NCBI GenBank assembly: GCA_000987045.1 | Contig: LAKY01000019.1 | Location: 1-57,170, forward strand | DNA: 57,170 nucleotides | Direction of reading: 5' to 3' | DNA from: Clostridiales bacterium PH28_bin88 | Lineage (GTDB): Bacteria; Bacillota; PH28-bin88 | Shown: positions 45,045 through 53,372 of the stretch, piece by piece | Position numbering within the stretch: the stretch's first letter is position 1 | How the letters are laid out: each line of letters opens with the position of its first letter | The notes under the pieces: generated by a model | What the model saw: only the letters and a program-made list of their open reading frames with translations | Told to the model about the DNA's origin: nothing | Databases searched by the model: none | Position numbers and translations under genes: made by a program

Positions 45045-45098
45045 TTGGCAGTCAAGCCGGGGGCCTGTTTGCTGTAGCCGGCTTTCTGAGAACGCAAT

Positions 45099-45127
45099 TT
45101 GACTCCGTGTCGATATTTCGATATAAT
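45099..45127 (+). promoter_or_regulatory. Promoter and possible operator of the Phd/RelE pair
   Basis: TTGACT at 45099-45104 and TATAAT at 45122-45127 are 17 bases apart. The spacer holds a tandem TCGATATT/TCGATATA repeat that may be the antitoxin's binding site. Confidence 0.65.
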
Positions 45128-45158
45128 TTGCATAGATTAAATCAGGAGGTGTTCGGAT

Positions 45159-45422
45159 ATGCCATCGATTCGACCGAGTTCGGATTTAAGAAATAAGTAC
45201 AATGAGATCTCTGAGTTTTGCCATAAATATTCTGAGCCGGTGTACATTACAAAAAACGGCAAGGGTGATTTGGCCGTCATGAGCATTGAGACCTTTGAAA
45301 GGCTTGTCGGAAAATATGAGCTTTATAAGCTGCTGGACGAGGGCATGGAGGCGATGAAAAATAACAAGGTTTTACCTGCCGGGGATGTGTTTGGGCAAAT
45401 TGAAAAAGGAATTGAGGTATGA
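45159..45422 (+). CDS. Phd/YefM-family antitoxin
   Basis: An 87-residue antitoxin with the family's N-terminal IRPSSDLRNKYNEISEFCHK and VYITKNGKGDLAVMSIETFE motifs, a DNA-binding domain, and a C-terminal tail that binds the toxin. GGAGG lies upstream. It overlaps the toxin gene by four bases. Confidence 0.85.
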   Translation: MPSIRPSSDLRNKYNEISEFCHKYSEPVYITKNGKGDLAVMSIETFERLVGKYELYKLLDEGMEAMKNNKVLPAGDVFGQIEKGIEV

Positions 45423-45733
45423 AAGGCTACAAGGTTTTGATGACCCAGCCTGCCGCAGACGATTTGAAAGGTATTGCGACATATATTGCGAATGAGCTAA
45501 GAGAACCGTCCATTGCTAAAAAGCTTGTGGGCAAGATTAAGGAAGCTGTTATGAGTCTTTCGGAGATGCCTACACGCCATTCCCTGGTTGCTGATGAAAA
45601 GCTTGCAATTCAAGAGATACGAAAGATGCTGGTAGACAACTATATTATCTTTTATGCTGTTTCTGAAAAGGATGTAACAGTGACGGTGGTTAGAATCCTT
45701 TATGGCAGACGGGACTGGATCAATTTGCTTTAA
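45419..45733 (+). CDS. RelE/ParE-family toxin
   Basis: A 104-residue toxin of the RelE/ParE fold with AADDLKGIATYIANELREP at the N-terminus and VTVVRILYGRRDW near the C-terminus. RelE proteins cut mRNA at the ribosome, while ParE proteins poison gyrase. The sequence does not settle which. It is translationally coupled to the antitoxin. Confidence 0.85.
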   Translation: MKGYKVLMTQPAADDLKGIATYIANELREPSIAKKLVGKIKEAVMSLSEMPTRHSLVADEKLAIQEIRKMLVDNYIIFYAVSEKDVTVTVVRILYGRRDWINLL

Positions 45734-45800
45734 GCTAACTCATTTGTGCAGTCTGTGATGTCCTAAACAGACAGCCTGAATAAAACTGTTACCAGTTCAT

Positions 45801-45839
45801 GACGCCCGGCACGGGGAGGGATTCTCGGCGCCGGGCGTC
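45801..45839. terminator. Ten-pair inverted repeat between convergent genes
   Basis: GACGCCCGGC and GCCGGGCGTC surround a 19-base loop, with no T-run. It may stop transcripts of the toxin gene and of the VOC/GNAT region. Confidence 0.4.
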
Positions 45840-45874
45840 TGAATTCTTGGATTTATCCCTACTGAGCGAAGGGG

Positions 45875-46020
45875 TTACAGTTCCGTAGCGATTTGCCAAC
45901 GGATGCCGAAGGGGTCTTCGACCATGCCGGACATGCTGCCCCAAAACTGCTTCTCGAAGGGCATCAGCACTTTTTCCGCCTTCGGCAAGCCCTTCAAAAG
46001 CCTTCCGTGCCTCTTCCTCG
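45875..46020 (-). pseudogene. VOC/PhnB-type protein remnant
   Basis: The minus strand reads EEARKAFEGLAEGGK in one frame, then, after a run of five A's, LMPFEKQFWGSMSGMVEDPF and GIRWQIATEL in the next. This is the C-terminal end of a glyoxalase-like (PhnB/VOC) protein with a frameshift in the A-run. It overlaps the 3' end of the GNAT gene. The N-terminal part is absent. Confidence 0.6.
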
Positions 46021-46452
46021 TGAGTAATAGACGGAGTCGGAACTGAAACCTAGCCCGGTGTAAAAAGTGCGTGCCGGGGTGTTTCTGGTAAGGACATGCA
46101 TTTCAAGCCGGATCAAACCCATCTCCCGGGCTGTGCCGACGATAAATTCGACCAGGGCCTTACCTATTCCGCGGCGGCGAAACTCTGGCAGGACATATAC
46201 ATCTTCCAGGTGCCCGTACCAGCCATCCCACCAGGTGGAGTAATGACCGGCATGGAGCCCGGCAATTCCTACCACCTGCCCGTTCCATTCCGCCACCGCG
46301 AGTTTGATGGTGTTAGGATTAACCAGCACATGTTTGAAGGTCTTCCGCAATATCTCTCTTTCGGGTTTATCGCCGTAAAAATCAATCAGCAGGCCTAAGA
46401 GGTTAACGACGGCTTCCTCGTCTCCCGGTTCTGCCAGTCTGATGCGGAGCAC
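45994..46452 (-). CDS. GNAT-family N-acetyltransferase
   Basis: A 152-residue acetyltransferase with the acetyl-CoA motif RRRGIGKALVEFIV and a preceding VYVLPEF strand. Its acceptor is unknown. The GTG at 46452 has GAGGTGAG upstream. It is 11 bases from the end of the NhaC gene and shares that gene's transcription unit. Its C-terminus may have been changed, because the fragment of a VOC gene fuses to its end. A link to beta-lysine (AblB-like) is not supported by its short length. Confidence 0.75.
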   Translation of the reverse strand: MLRIRLAEPGDEEAVVNLLGLLIDFYGDKPEREILRKTFKHVLVNPNTIKLAVAEWNGQVVGIAGLHAGHYSTWWDGWYGHLEDVYVLPEFRRRGIGKALVEFIVGTAREMGLIRLEMHVLTRNTPARTFYTGLGFSSDSVYYSRGRGTEGF

Positions 46453-46463
46453 GTTATCTCACC

Positions 46464-48053
46464 TCAGCTGGAGGCATCGATTTTGGAAATTTCATGTTCC
46501 AAAAGCCTGATGTCTTCCCTGTTTAGCTTGTGCAGCACCACCATCAAACCCACCAGCGCCGCGGCGGCGATTACCAGGGGTAAAAAGAAACCGCCCCCAG
46601 CGAAACCAAGCACCAAAAACCCTACCAGAGCCGCTCCTGCCGCGGTTACCGCGTAGGGCAGTTGGGTACGTACGTGGTCGATGTGGGGGCATCCAGCGCC
46701 TGTAGAAGACAGGATGGTGGTATCCGAAAGGGGTGAACAGTGATCGCCGAAAATCGCCCCGCTGAACAGAGCCGCCAGGCAGGTGGTCATACTAATATCC
46801 GCGGCGATAGCCAGCGGGATGGCGATGGGGATCATGATGGCGAAAGTGCCCCACGAGGTACCGGTCGCGAAGGCCATCAGGCAGGCTACCAGGAAGATGG
46901 TCGCCGGGATCAGCGCCAGGGGGAAGTTCTCGCTGACTACTTTCGCTACAAACGGCCCTGTACCCAGCTCGGAAGTGACCCCGCCAATAGTCCAGGCCAG
47001 AGCCAGGATGATCAGCCCGCTCATCATGGCCTTCATTCCTTGCAGTACACCTTCCATTGACTCGAAAACCCCTGCCACACCCCGGACCCGGTAGAAAATG
47101 AGGGTCAGCACCAGGGTGGTGAAGGTGGCGTATACCAGAGCGGTCACCGAGTCAGTATTCTGGAAGGCCTGGCCTACGCTGACACCTCCCTCGAAGAATT
47201 TGCCGGTGTATAACATATAGAGGGCCGCGGTGCAGATGAGGGCAATCACGGGGAAAAACATGTCAATGGGCCGGCCTTTTGCAGATACCTTGATGGTATT
47301 GAAGTCATCTCCCGGCGGGGCCACCGAACTGGTCTCGTAGCTTTGACCGGTGGTCATGGCCCGCTTTTCTGCCCGCGCCATGGGGCCGTATTCCAGGCTG
47401 GTAAAGATGATAACGGTCACCATGATGAGGGTAAGCCAGGCGTAATAGTTATATGGGATGGTGTAGACGAACTGCATAAAGGGGGTTGTCTGAGTAAGGT
47501 TTAACTGGGTGAACTGGTCGCCGATGAGACCGATGATGTAGGCAACCCAGGAAGAGATGGGAGCGAGGATAACTACGGGGGCGGCGGTGGAGTCGGTGAT
47601 GTAGGCCAGCTTTTCCCGGGAGATTTTGAAGCGGTCGCAAACGGGACGCAACACAGAGCCTACCGTCAGGCAGTTAAAATAGTCGTCCAGAAAAATGATA
47701 ATACCGGACGCAAAGGTGACACCCTGGCCGCTGCGCCTGGACCTGATCTTGTTCCCCGCCCAGCGGGCAAAGGCGTCGGATCCCCCGGATTTGACCGCCA
47801 ACCCGATGATGCTGCCCAGCATCAAAGTGTACATGATGGTCCGGATGTTCCAGGTGGGGTCTCCGACCTTTTCAAACATGATGTCAAACGCTTTGGTGAA
47901 CATCAGCAGGATGTTGCCGTCGCTCATGATGAAAGTACCTACCAGGATGCCAACCAGCAGGGAAATGTACACTTCCCTGAAGACGATGGCCAAAACGATA
48001 GCCACCAGGGGGGGCAGGAGGGATATCCAACCAAAATTCTCCATGTAAAACAT
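46464..48053 (-). CDS. NhaC-family sodium-coupled antiporter, possible lysine transporter
   Basis: A 529-residue membrane protein of about 12 to 13 helices with the NhaC signature regions (ATGTSWGTFAIMIPIAIPLA, FSGAIFGDHCSPLSDTTILSSTGAGC). Members exchange Na+ for H+ or small organic substrates, and related genes lie in lysine-fermentation clusters of other anaerobes. Its sigma-54 promoter and its position beside the lysine aminomutase locus support an amino-acid role here; this is inference. The start codon is at 48053. It is followed by a GNAT gene. Confidence 0.8.
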   Translation of the reverse strand: MFYMENFGWISLLPPLVAIVLAIVFREVYISLLVGILVGTFIMSDGNILLMFTKAFDIMFEKVGDPTWNIRTIMYTLMLGSIIGLAVKSGGSDAFARWAGNKIRSRRSGQGVTFASGIIIFLDDYFNCLTVGSVLRPVCDRFKISREKLAYITDSTAAPVVILAPISSWVAYIIGLIGDQFTQLNLTQTTPFMQFVYTIPYNYYAWLTLIMVTVIIFTSLEYGPMARAEKRAMTTGQSYETSSVAPPGDDFNTIKVSAKGRPIDMFFPVIALICTAALYMLYTGKFFEGGVSVGQAFQNTDSVTALVYATFTTLVLTLIFYRVRGVAGVFESMEGVLQGMKAMMSGLIILALAWTIGGVTSELGTGPFVAKVVSENFPLALIPATIFLVACLMAFATGTSWGTFAIMIPIAIPLAIAADISMTTCLAALFSGAIFGDHCSPLSDTTILSSTGAGCPHIDHVRTQLPYAVTAAGAALVGFLVLGFAGGGFFLPLVIAAAALVGLMVVLHKLNREDIRLLEHEISKIDASS

Positions 48054-48169
48054 TCACCTCCCAAAAGAATTGACACCTGTACCCATGTGGAAGCAGTCAA
48101 GCAGCAGTCCTTCAGGTCACCTCCCCAGAACGGTGTGCAACATGTCCGATTGCCTGCTTGCAAATAACT

Positions 48170-48188
48170 ATGCAAGAATCGAGCCACC
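48170..48188 (-). promoter_or_regulatory. Sigma-54 promoter of the NhaC gene
   Basis: On the minus strand the sequence is TGGCTCGATTCTTGCAT: GG and GC are separated by ten bases, as in the TGGCAC-N5-TTGCA consensus. It would give a leader of about 110 bases. Confidence 0.65.
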
Positions 48189-48295
48189 CTCCGGAATTTT
48201 TCAAAATTTTTTATTAATCATTGTCTTTAATAAAATAATAGGCTGTCCCCTAGACCATTCAGTAAACACAAACCAAAATGATTCCTGCCGATTTT

Positions 48296-48317
48296 CCGGC
48301 AGACATGCCGGTTTTTT
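48296..48317 (+). terminator. Rho-independent terminator-like hairpin
   Basis: CCGGCA-GACA-TGCCGG followed by TTTTTT. No plus-strand gene ends here, so it may insulate the activator's promoter or act in a leader. Confidence 0.6.
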
Positions 48318-48343
48318 GTCTAAATACTAAGTAATGTATTCAA

Positions 48344-48352
48344 TGGTATAAT
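48344..48352 (+). promoter_or_regulatory. Extended -10 promoter of the sigma-54 activator
   Basis: TGGTATAAT contains an extended -10 element (TG-N-TATAAT) about 120 bases upstream of the gene. No clear -35 is visible at the usual distance. Confidence 0.4.
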
Positions 48353-48472
48353 TCAACTGCCAAGCAGGATTCCCTTAGTTTTCCGCCGAATTGAAATTTG
48401 TTTCTACGATCATGGTTTTTGAGGGGGTCATCATCCAGGCAGCTTGCAAGAACGGGGGGGTTAGGGGATATC

Positions 48473-49879
48473 ATGGAGCATGGGGAACTGGAAACCAGCA
48501 TGGCCCGTGCCATACTGGCCAGCGTAGACGAGGCCATTCACGCCATCAATGCACAAGGGTTCACCATTTACTACAACCGTTTTGCGGCGTGCCTGGATGG
48601 GTTGGAGGTGGATGAGGTTTTAGGTCGCCACATCCTGGAGGTATACCCGTCACTCAAGGCCGAAACCAGCACCCTGCTGAGAGTCGCCAGGACCGGCAAG
48701 CCCATCCTCAACTACCAGCAGACGTACAAGACCAAAAGCGGGCAGATTATTACCACCGTCAATTCCACGATCCCCATCGAAAGAGAGGGACAGGTGGTGG
48801 GGGCGGTGGAGGTAGCGAAAAACATCACCAAAATAAAGGAACTGGTTGAGCAGGTGGCAGATCTCCGGGCCAAGCTTTTGCAGAAACCCGCTGAGAATAC
48901 CGGAGACACGGTAAGTTACACTTTCGACGACTTTGTCGGGAGCGATCCCAAGATCATGACCCTCAAGACAAAGGCTAAAAAGGCCGCCGCCACTTCGTCT
49001 TCCATCCTGGTCTCGGGGGAAACAGGTACCGGAAAGGAACTCCTGGTCCAGGCCATCCACCATGCCAGCCCTCGCAGGGAGGGGCCCTTTATTGCCCAGA
49101 ACTGTGCGGCGATCCCGGAAAGCCTGCTGGAAGGGATCCTGTTCGGGACAGCCAAAGGGGGCTTCACCGGGGCGGTGGACCGGCCGGGGCTGTTTGAGTT
49201 GGCCCACGGAGGCACCCTCTTCCTGGATGAGATCAACTCCATGGACCTGGGCCTGCAGGCCAAGCTGCTCCGGGTGCTGCAGGAAGGGGTACTGCGGCGG
49301 GTAGGAGATACCAGGCTCAGGAAGATGGACGTGCGGGTTATTGCCTGCACCAACGTAGAATTTGAAACAGCCGTACAGCAGAAACAGATCCGCCTGGACC
49401 TGTACTACCGGTTAAACGTTGTATCCCTACATATCCCACCCCTGCGGGAGCGCAAGGGGGATATCCCGCTGCTCGCCCAGTACTTTGTGGAGAAGTTCAA
49501 CCACAAGCTTAGCCGGGACGTTCTTTTCATTGAACCTGCCGCCATGGATGCGTTGAGGACTTATCACTGGCCCGGCAACGTCAGGGAACTGGAAAATGCC
49601 ATCGAAGGCGCGATGAACATGGCCGAAGGCAGTGCCATCACCCTTCAGGATCTTCCGCCGGCAGTGGCCGGAGCGGCTTCCCCGGGCATCCCCGGTGCTG
49701 GGGCGGAAAGTCCGGAATCATCCCAGTCTTACCATGCCATGATCGCGGATTTGGAAACGAATATTATAGCGAAGGCCTTGCAGGATGCCGGCGGGAGCGT
49801 GTCCCTGGCGGCGAAGAAACTTGGACTCCCCCGTCAAACCTTGCAATACAAGATCAAGAGCCTGCAAGTCAAGCAATAA
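48473..49879 (+). CDS. Sigma-54-dependent transcriptional activator with PAS sensor domain
   Basis: A 468-residue RocR/NtrC-type activator. A PAS-like sensor covers residues about 10-125. The AAA+ domain has Walker A (GETGTGKE), the sigma-54 contact loop GGFTGA (consensus GAFTGA), Walker B (GTLFLDEIN) and the arginine finger (LYYRLNVVSLHIPPLRER). The Fis-type helix-turn-helix is at the end (GSVSLAAKKLGLPRQTLQYKI). It is the obvious activator of the three sigma-54 promoters nearby. The ATG at 48473 has GGGGGG and GGGG upstream; the in-frame start at 48398 is poor. Confidence 0.88.
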   Translation: MEHGELETSMARAILASVDEAIHAINAQGFTIYYNRFAACLDGLEVDEVLGRHILEVYPSLKAETSTLLRVARTGKPILNYQQTYKTKSGQIITTVNSTIPIEREGQVVGAVEVAKNITKIKELVEQVADLRAKLLQKPAENTGDTVSYTFDDFVGSDPKIMTLKTKAKKAAATSSSILVSGETGTGKELLVQAIHHASPRREGPFIAQNCAAIPESLLEGILFGTAKGGFTGAVDRPGLFELAHGGTLFLDEINSMDLGLQAKLLRVLQEGVLRRVGDTRLRKMDVRVIACTNVEFETAVQQKQIRLDLYYRLNVVSLHIPPLRERKGDIPLLAQYFVEKFNHKLSRDVLFIEPAAMDALRTYHWPGNVRELENAIEGAMNMAEGSAITLQDLPPAVAGAASPGIPGAGAESPESSQSYHAMIADLETNIIAKALQDAGGSVSLAAKKLGLPRQTLQYKIKSLQVKQ

Positions 49880-49900
49880 CCTTTGAGCGTCATGCATCAG

Positions 49901-49929
49901 GGTGGAAGGCAGTCAGCCTCCCACCTTTT
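49901..49929 (+). terminator. Terminator of the sigma-54 activator gene
   Basis: GGTGGAAGGC-AGTCA-GCCTCCCACC (one mismatch) followed by TTTT. It precedes the sigma-54 promoter of the next operon. Confidence 0.65.
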
Positions 49930-49933
49930 CTAA

Positions 49934-49951
49934 TTGGCACTAAAATTGCAT
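49934..49951 (+). promoter_or_regulatory. Sigma-54 promoter of the corrinoid/MttB genes
   Basis: TTGGCAC-TAAAA-TTGCAT is an almost perfect -24/-12 promoter, with GG at 49936-49937 and GC at 49948-49949 (ten bases between). It lies about 55 bases upstream of the corrinoid gene. Confidence 0.82.
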
Positions 49952-50004
49952 GAGAAGTTGGGGGTATTGTGCCGGTACAAGAAGATTAAGCGGAGGTGAA
50001 TGGT

Positions 50005-50667
50005 ATGGAGACAGGAATTTTTCAAGAGCTGAGAGACGTGATCATCAAGGCTGACCGGGACCAGGCCCTGAACAAGGTGGCCTCGGCGGTAGAAGGTGGG
50101 GTTGACCCCACCCTGCTGGTGACCGAAGGTCTGGGCGCGGCTATGACCGAACTGGGGCGGCTGTGGGATGAGGGAGCTACCTTCCTCCCGGAGGTCCTGG
50201 CATCGGCGGAACTTTTCAAGGAGTGCATGGCGGTAATTGAACCGTACCAGTTGGCCCGGGGGACGAAAACGGAACCTCTGGGGCGGGTGGTGATGGGTAC
50301 CGTTCACGGGGATTTGCACGACCTGGGGAAAAACATAGTGACCATTATGCTCCGTACCGCCGGATTTGAGGTCATCGACCTGGGTAAAAACGTGCCCATC
50401 GAAACCTTTGTCCGGCAGGTGGAGGAGCTGAAGCCCGATATTTTGGGGTTAAGCGCCCTGCTGACCACCACCCTGATCAAGCAAAAGGAAACCATCCAGG
50501 CGCTCCGGGAGGCGGGAGTGCGCCAGCGGGTGATGGTGATGATCGGGGGGGCGCCGGCCACCGAAGCCTGGGCCGGGGAAATCGGGGCCGATGCTTATGC
50601 CGCTAACGCGCCGGACGCTGTGGAACGGGCCAAAAAGCTGGTGTCCACCCTGAAAGGGGGGCAATAA
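50005..50667 (+). CDS. Corrinoid (B12-binding) methyl-carrier protein
   Basis: A 220-residue protein of the MtbC/MttC family. The N-terminal helical cap (residues about 5-85) is followed by a Rossmann B12 domain with GDLHDLGKN, where His105 is the cobalt ligand, the LGLSALLTTT strand and the GGAPATEAW loop. It carries a methyl group from the MttB enzyme to the methyl acceptor. The ATG at 50005 has GGAGG at 49992-49996. The gene is followed by one base and the mttB-like gene. Confidence 0.88.
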   Translation: METGIFQELRDVIIKADRDQALNKVASAVEGGVDPTLLVTEGLGAAMTELGRLWDEGATFLPEVLASAELFKECMAVIEPYQLARGTKTEPLGRVVMGTVHGDLHDLGKNIVTIMLRTAGFEVIDLGKNVPIETFVRQVEELKPDILGLSALLTTTLIKQKETIQALREAGVRQRVMVMIGGAPATEAWAGEIGADAYAANAPDAVERAKKLVSTLKGGQ

Positions 50668-50668
50668 G

Positions 50669-52156
50669 ATGTCCAGGTTTACCTTTGATACCCAACCGCC
50701 CTTCAGATTACTTTCAGACAGCCAGGTTGGGAGCATCCACCAAACCGCCCTGGAAGTGCTGGAGCAGACCGGGGTGACCTTTGACTGCCCGGAAGCCCTG
50801 GAAATCCTGGCTGAACACGGGGCCCGGGTGGACTTTCAACGCGGCCTGGCCAAGCTGCCGCCTGAGATGGTGGTGAAGGCCATCGAACAGACCCCGGAGA
50901 CGGTACGCCTGTACGACCGGGAAGGGAACCTCGCCGCGGACCTGGCAGGCAACCAGGTATACTTCGACCCCGGTTCAGCCTGCATCCGCTTCATGGAATC
51001 CGACGGCAAAACTGTCAGGGAGTCCAGGGCCGAGGACCTGCGGAAGATTTCCCTGGTCAATGACGCCATGCAAAATATCAAGCTGCAGTCCACCGCGGTG
51101 GTAGCCAACGACGTACCTAAGGTGATCGCAGACAGCTACCGGCTGTACATCCTGCTGCAAACCTCCCCCAAGGCGATTATCACCGGGGCTTTCAGTGTCC
51201 ACGGGGTGGACGACATGCGGGATTTGCTGGCGGCGGCGGTGGGGGGATATGAGGAACTGGCAGCCCGGCCGCGGGCGGTTTTTGACATCTGTCCCTCACC
51301 CCCGCTCAAATGGACCAACATCAGCTCCCATAATATCATCGACTGTGCCCGGTACCTGCTGCCCATCGAAACAGTTTCCATGCCCATGCCGGGGGCGGCG
51401 TCACCCGCCACGCTGGCGGGCTCCCTGGTGGTCCACACAGCGGAAACCCTCAGCGCCATCGTGCTGGCCCAGTGCGTCCGTCCCGGCGCTCCGGTGGTTT
51501 ACGGCGGGGCTCCCGTGGTTTTCGAGATGCGTTTCGGCACCACCCCTATGAGCGCCATCGAGGCCACCATGATCGGGGCGGGATATGCCCAAATCGCCAA
51601 GTACTACGGCTTACCCTGCCACCACTATACCGGGCTGAGCGATTCCAAGCAGGTGGATGTGCAGGCGGGCCTGGAGACCGCCATGGGGGCGATGCTGGGA
51701 GCCATGGCGGGAATTAACGTGATTTCCGGAGCAGGAGCCCTGGACTTCGTCGGGTGCCAGAGCCTGGAGAAGCTGGCTATTGACAACGAACTCTGCGGGA
51801 TGGTGCTGCGGCTGCTGCGGGGTGTTGAAGTGACCGGGGATACCCTGGCGAAGGATTTGATCAATGAATTGGGCCCGGGGGGCGACTACCTTGCCACCGG
51901 CCACACCCTGAACTGGTTCAAAAAGGAATTGTTCATCCCTTCCCTGATCATCGACCGCCGGGAGCGGAAGAACTGGGAGGCCCACGGGGCCAAGGGGAGT
52001 TTCGAACACGCCCGGGAAACGGTGGCCAGGGTCCTGGCCAACCACCGGCCCACCCCCCTTGCCGAAAATCGGGCACACCACCTGGATGAGGTGGCGCAGG
52101 AAATTGTCCGGCGGAGAGGGGTCGCAGAGAGCCTGCCCCTGGGCCCGGTAAAATAG
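50669..52156 (+). CDS. MttB-superfamily corrinoid-dependent methyltransferase (non-pyrrolysine)
   Basis: A 495-residue TIM-barrel methyltransferase of the trimethylamine/glycine-betaine type (COG5598). It demethylates a quaternary amine and transfers the methyl group to the corrinoid protein. It has the family's VTFDCPEALEILAEHGARVD and PGAASPATLAGSLVV segments. There is no in-frame TAG, so it lacks pyrrolysine and is a betaine-type member. It overlaps nothing but is one base from the corrinoid gene. The quaternary substrate is unknown; other members act on glycine betaine, proline betaine, carnitine and gamma-butyrobetaine. Confidence 0.86.
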   Translation: MSRFTFDTQPPFRLLSDSQVGSIHQTALEVLEQTGVTFDCPEALEILAEHGARVDFQRGLAKLPPEMVVKAIEQTPETVRLYDREGNLAADLAGNQVYFDPGSACIRFMESDGKTVRESRAEDLRKISLVNDAMQNIKLQSTAVVANDVPKVIADSYRLYILLQTSPKAIITGAFSVHGVDDMRDLLAAAVGGYEELAARPRAVFDICPSPPLKWTNISSHNIIDCARYLLPIETVSMPMPGAASPATLAGSLVVHTAETLSAIVLAQCVRPGAPVVYGGAPVVFEMRFGTTPMSAIEATMIGAGYAQIAKYYGLPCHHYTGLSDSKQVDVQAGLETAMGAMLGAMAGINVISGAGALDFVGCQSLEKLAIDNELCGMVLRLLRGVEVTGDTLAKDLINELGPGGDYLATGHTLNWFKKELFIPSLIIDRRERKNWEAHGAKGSFEHARETVARVLANHRPTPLAENRAHHLDEVAQEIVRRRGVAESLPLGPVK

Positions 52157-52196
52157 CCGGGTTGACAAGTGTCGCGTTAAAAAAGGGGTGACAAGC

Positions 52197-52994
52197 ATGT
52201 TGATTGTCGGAGAAAAAATCAACACTTCCCGGGCTGATGTGCGCGAGGCTGTTGCCCGCCGGGACGCGGGGTATATCCAGGATCTGGCCGCCAAACAGGT
52301 GTTGGCCGGGGCTCACCTGGTGGATGTCAATGCCGGCACCTTTGTCGGTGAAGAAGTCGAAGCCCTTACCTGGCTGGTCCGGACGGTCCAACAGGCGGTA
52401 GAGGCGCCGCTTTGCATCGACACTCCCAACCCGGAGGCCATGGAGGCTGCCCTGGCGGTTCACCGGGGCAGGGCGCTGGTCAATTCCATTACTGCCGAAA
52501 AGGACCGGTTTGAGCGGGTGCTTCCCCTGGTAAAGAAACATGGGTGTATGGTAGTGGCGCTGTGCATGGACGACACGGGTATTCCCGCCACGGCGGAAGA
52601 ACGGGTAGCCATTGCGGAGAAGTTGTATGCCCTGCTTTGCGGGGCGGGGCTTACTCCGGAGGACATTTTCCTGGACCCGCTGGTCCAGCCCATCAGCAGC
52701 GGCGATACTTTTGGCGCCGCGGTGATTGATTGCATCCGGCAGGTGTCCGTGAAAACGCCGGGAGTGAGGACCATCTGCGGTTTGAGCAACGTTTCCTACG
52801 GCATGCCCAAGCGCAAACTCTTAAACGGCACTTTCATGGTGCTGGCTATCGGGGCGGGACTGGACGCGGTCATTGTCGACCCGCTGGACAGCGACCTGAT
52901 GTCGAGGATCTATGCGGCCCAGGCCCTGCTGGGCAAAGACCGCTACTGCCGGGAGTACCTGCAGGCCTACCGTAAGGGGAAACTGGAAATGTAA
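52197..52994 (+). CDS. Methyltetrahydrofolate:corrinoid methyltransferase (AcsE/MtgA-like)
   Basis: A 265-residue pterin-binding TIM barrel with MLIVGEKINTSR, LVDVNAGTFVG and LCIDTPNPEAMEAAL. It transfers the methyl group from the corrinoid protein to tetrahydrofolate (or the reverse). This feeds methyl-THF into the Wood-Ljungdahl pathway, for which a formate dehydrogenase is present in this window. The ATG at 52197 has AGGGGTG upstream. A terminator follows at 53052. With the two genes upstream it makes a complete methyl-transfer module. Confidence 0.85.
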   Translation: MLIVGEKINTSRADVREAVARRDAGYIQDLAAKQVLAGAHLVDVNAGTFVGEEVEALTWLVRTVQQAVEAPLCIDTPNPEAMEAALAVHRGRALVNSITAEKDRFERVLPLVKKHGCMVVALCMDDTGIPATAEERVAIAEKLYALLCGAGLTPEDIFLDPLVQPISSGDTFGAAVIDCIRQVSVKTPGVRTICGLSNVSYGMPKRKLLNGTFMVLAIGAGLDAVIVDPLDSDLMSRIYAAQALLGKDRYCREYLQAYRKGKLEM

Positions 52995-53051
52995 AAAGAT
53001 GACAGACAGCAATGGGATGGGTTCCTGCCGGAAAATGGGCGGAGTTTTTTG

Positions 53052-53085
53052 GAAAGACGGTGGCAGTAATGCGCCGTCTTTTTTT
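53052..53085 (+). terminator. Rho-independent terminator after the methyl-THF methyltransferase
   Basis: AAAGACGG and CCGTCTTT form a stem followed by a T-run (TTTTTTT). Confidence 0.75.
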
Positions 53086-53355
53086 ACTCTGCTGTTTTCA
53101 TTCCTTATATTGGAATGAGGCTGTAACGGCAAGGGTTGTCACCGGGTGCGGGCTGATCATAGCCGGTATTAGCATCACAGAAAGCAGCCATTTCGTAAGG
53201 CAAAGCCCTGATGCGGGAGAAATGCGCCGGCCGTCCCGGTGATCAGCGCTTCCCGGCGCAAAAAATTGGGCAGCCCCTGGAGGATGATGGCTAAAAAACG
53301 GGCGAAACATGCGAAAAACACCTGGTTTTCTACCGGTCAACCGCAAACAACGTAA

Positions 53356-53372
53356 TGGCATTGAATTTGCTT
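53356..53372 (+). promoter_or_regulatory. Sigma-54 promoter of the lysine aminomutase genes
   Basis: TGGCAT-TGAAT-TTGCTT: GG at 53357-53358 and GC at 53369-53370 are ten bases apart. The start site would be near 53382, which supports translation from 53423 rather than from 53309. Confidence 0.8.

Larger units (their letters stand above)
48054..48472. other. Divergent control region between the NhaC gene and the sigma-54 activator gene
   Basis: This 419-base AT-rich gap holds the minus-strand sigma-54 promoter at 48170-48188, a terminator-like hairpin at 48296-48317 and an extended -10 promoter at 48344-48352. Nothing else was recognised. Activator-binding sites would be expected here but I cannot assign them. 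Confidence 0.6.

Noticed and set aside
45994..46452. GNAT gene as beta-lysine acetyltransferase (AblB) making an osmolyte with KamA
   Set aside because: The protein is much shorter than AblB, and a probable Kdd gene points to fermentation instead.
50669..52156. Pyrrolysine-containing MttB
   Set aside because: There is no in-frame TAG within either MttB gene, so both are non-pyrrolysine members.
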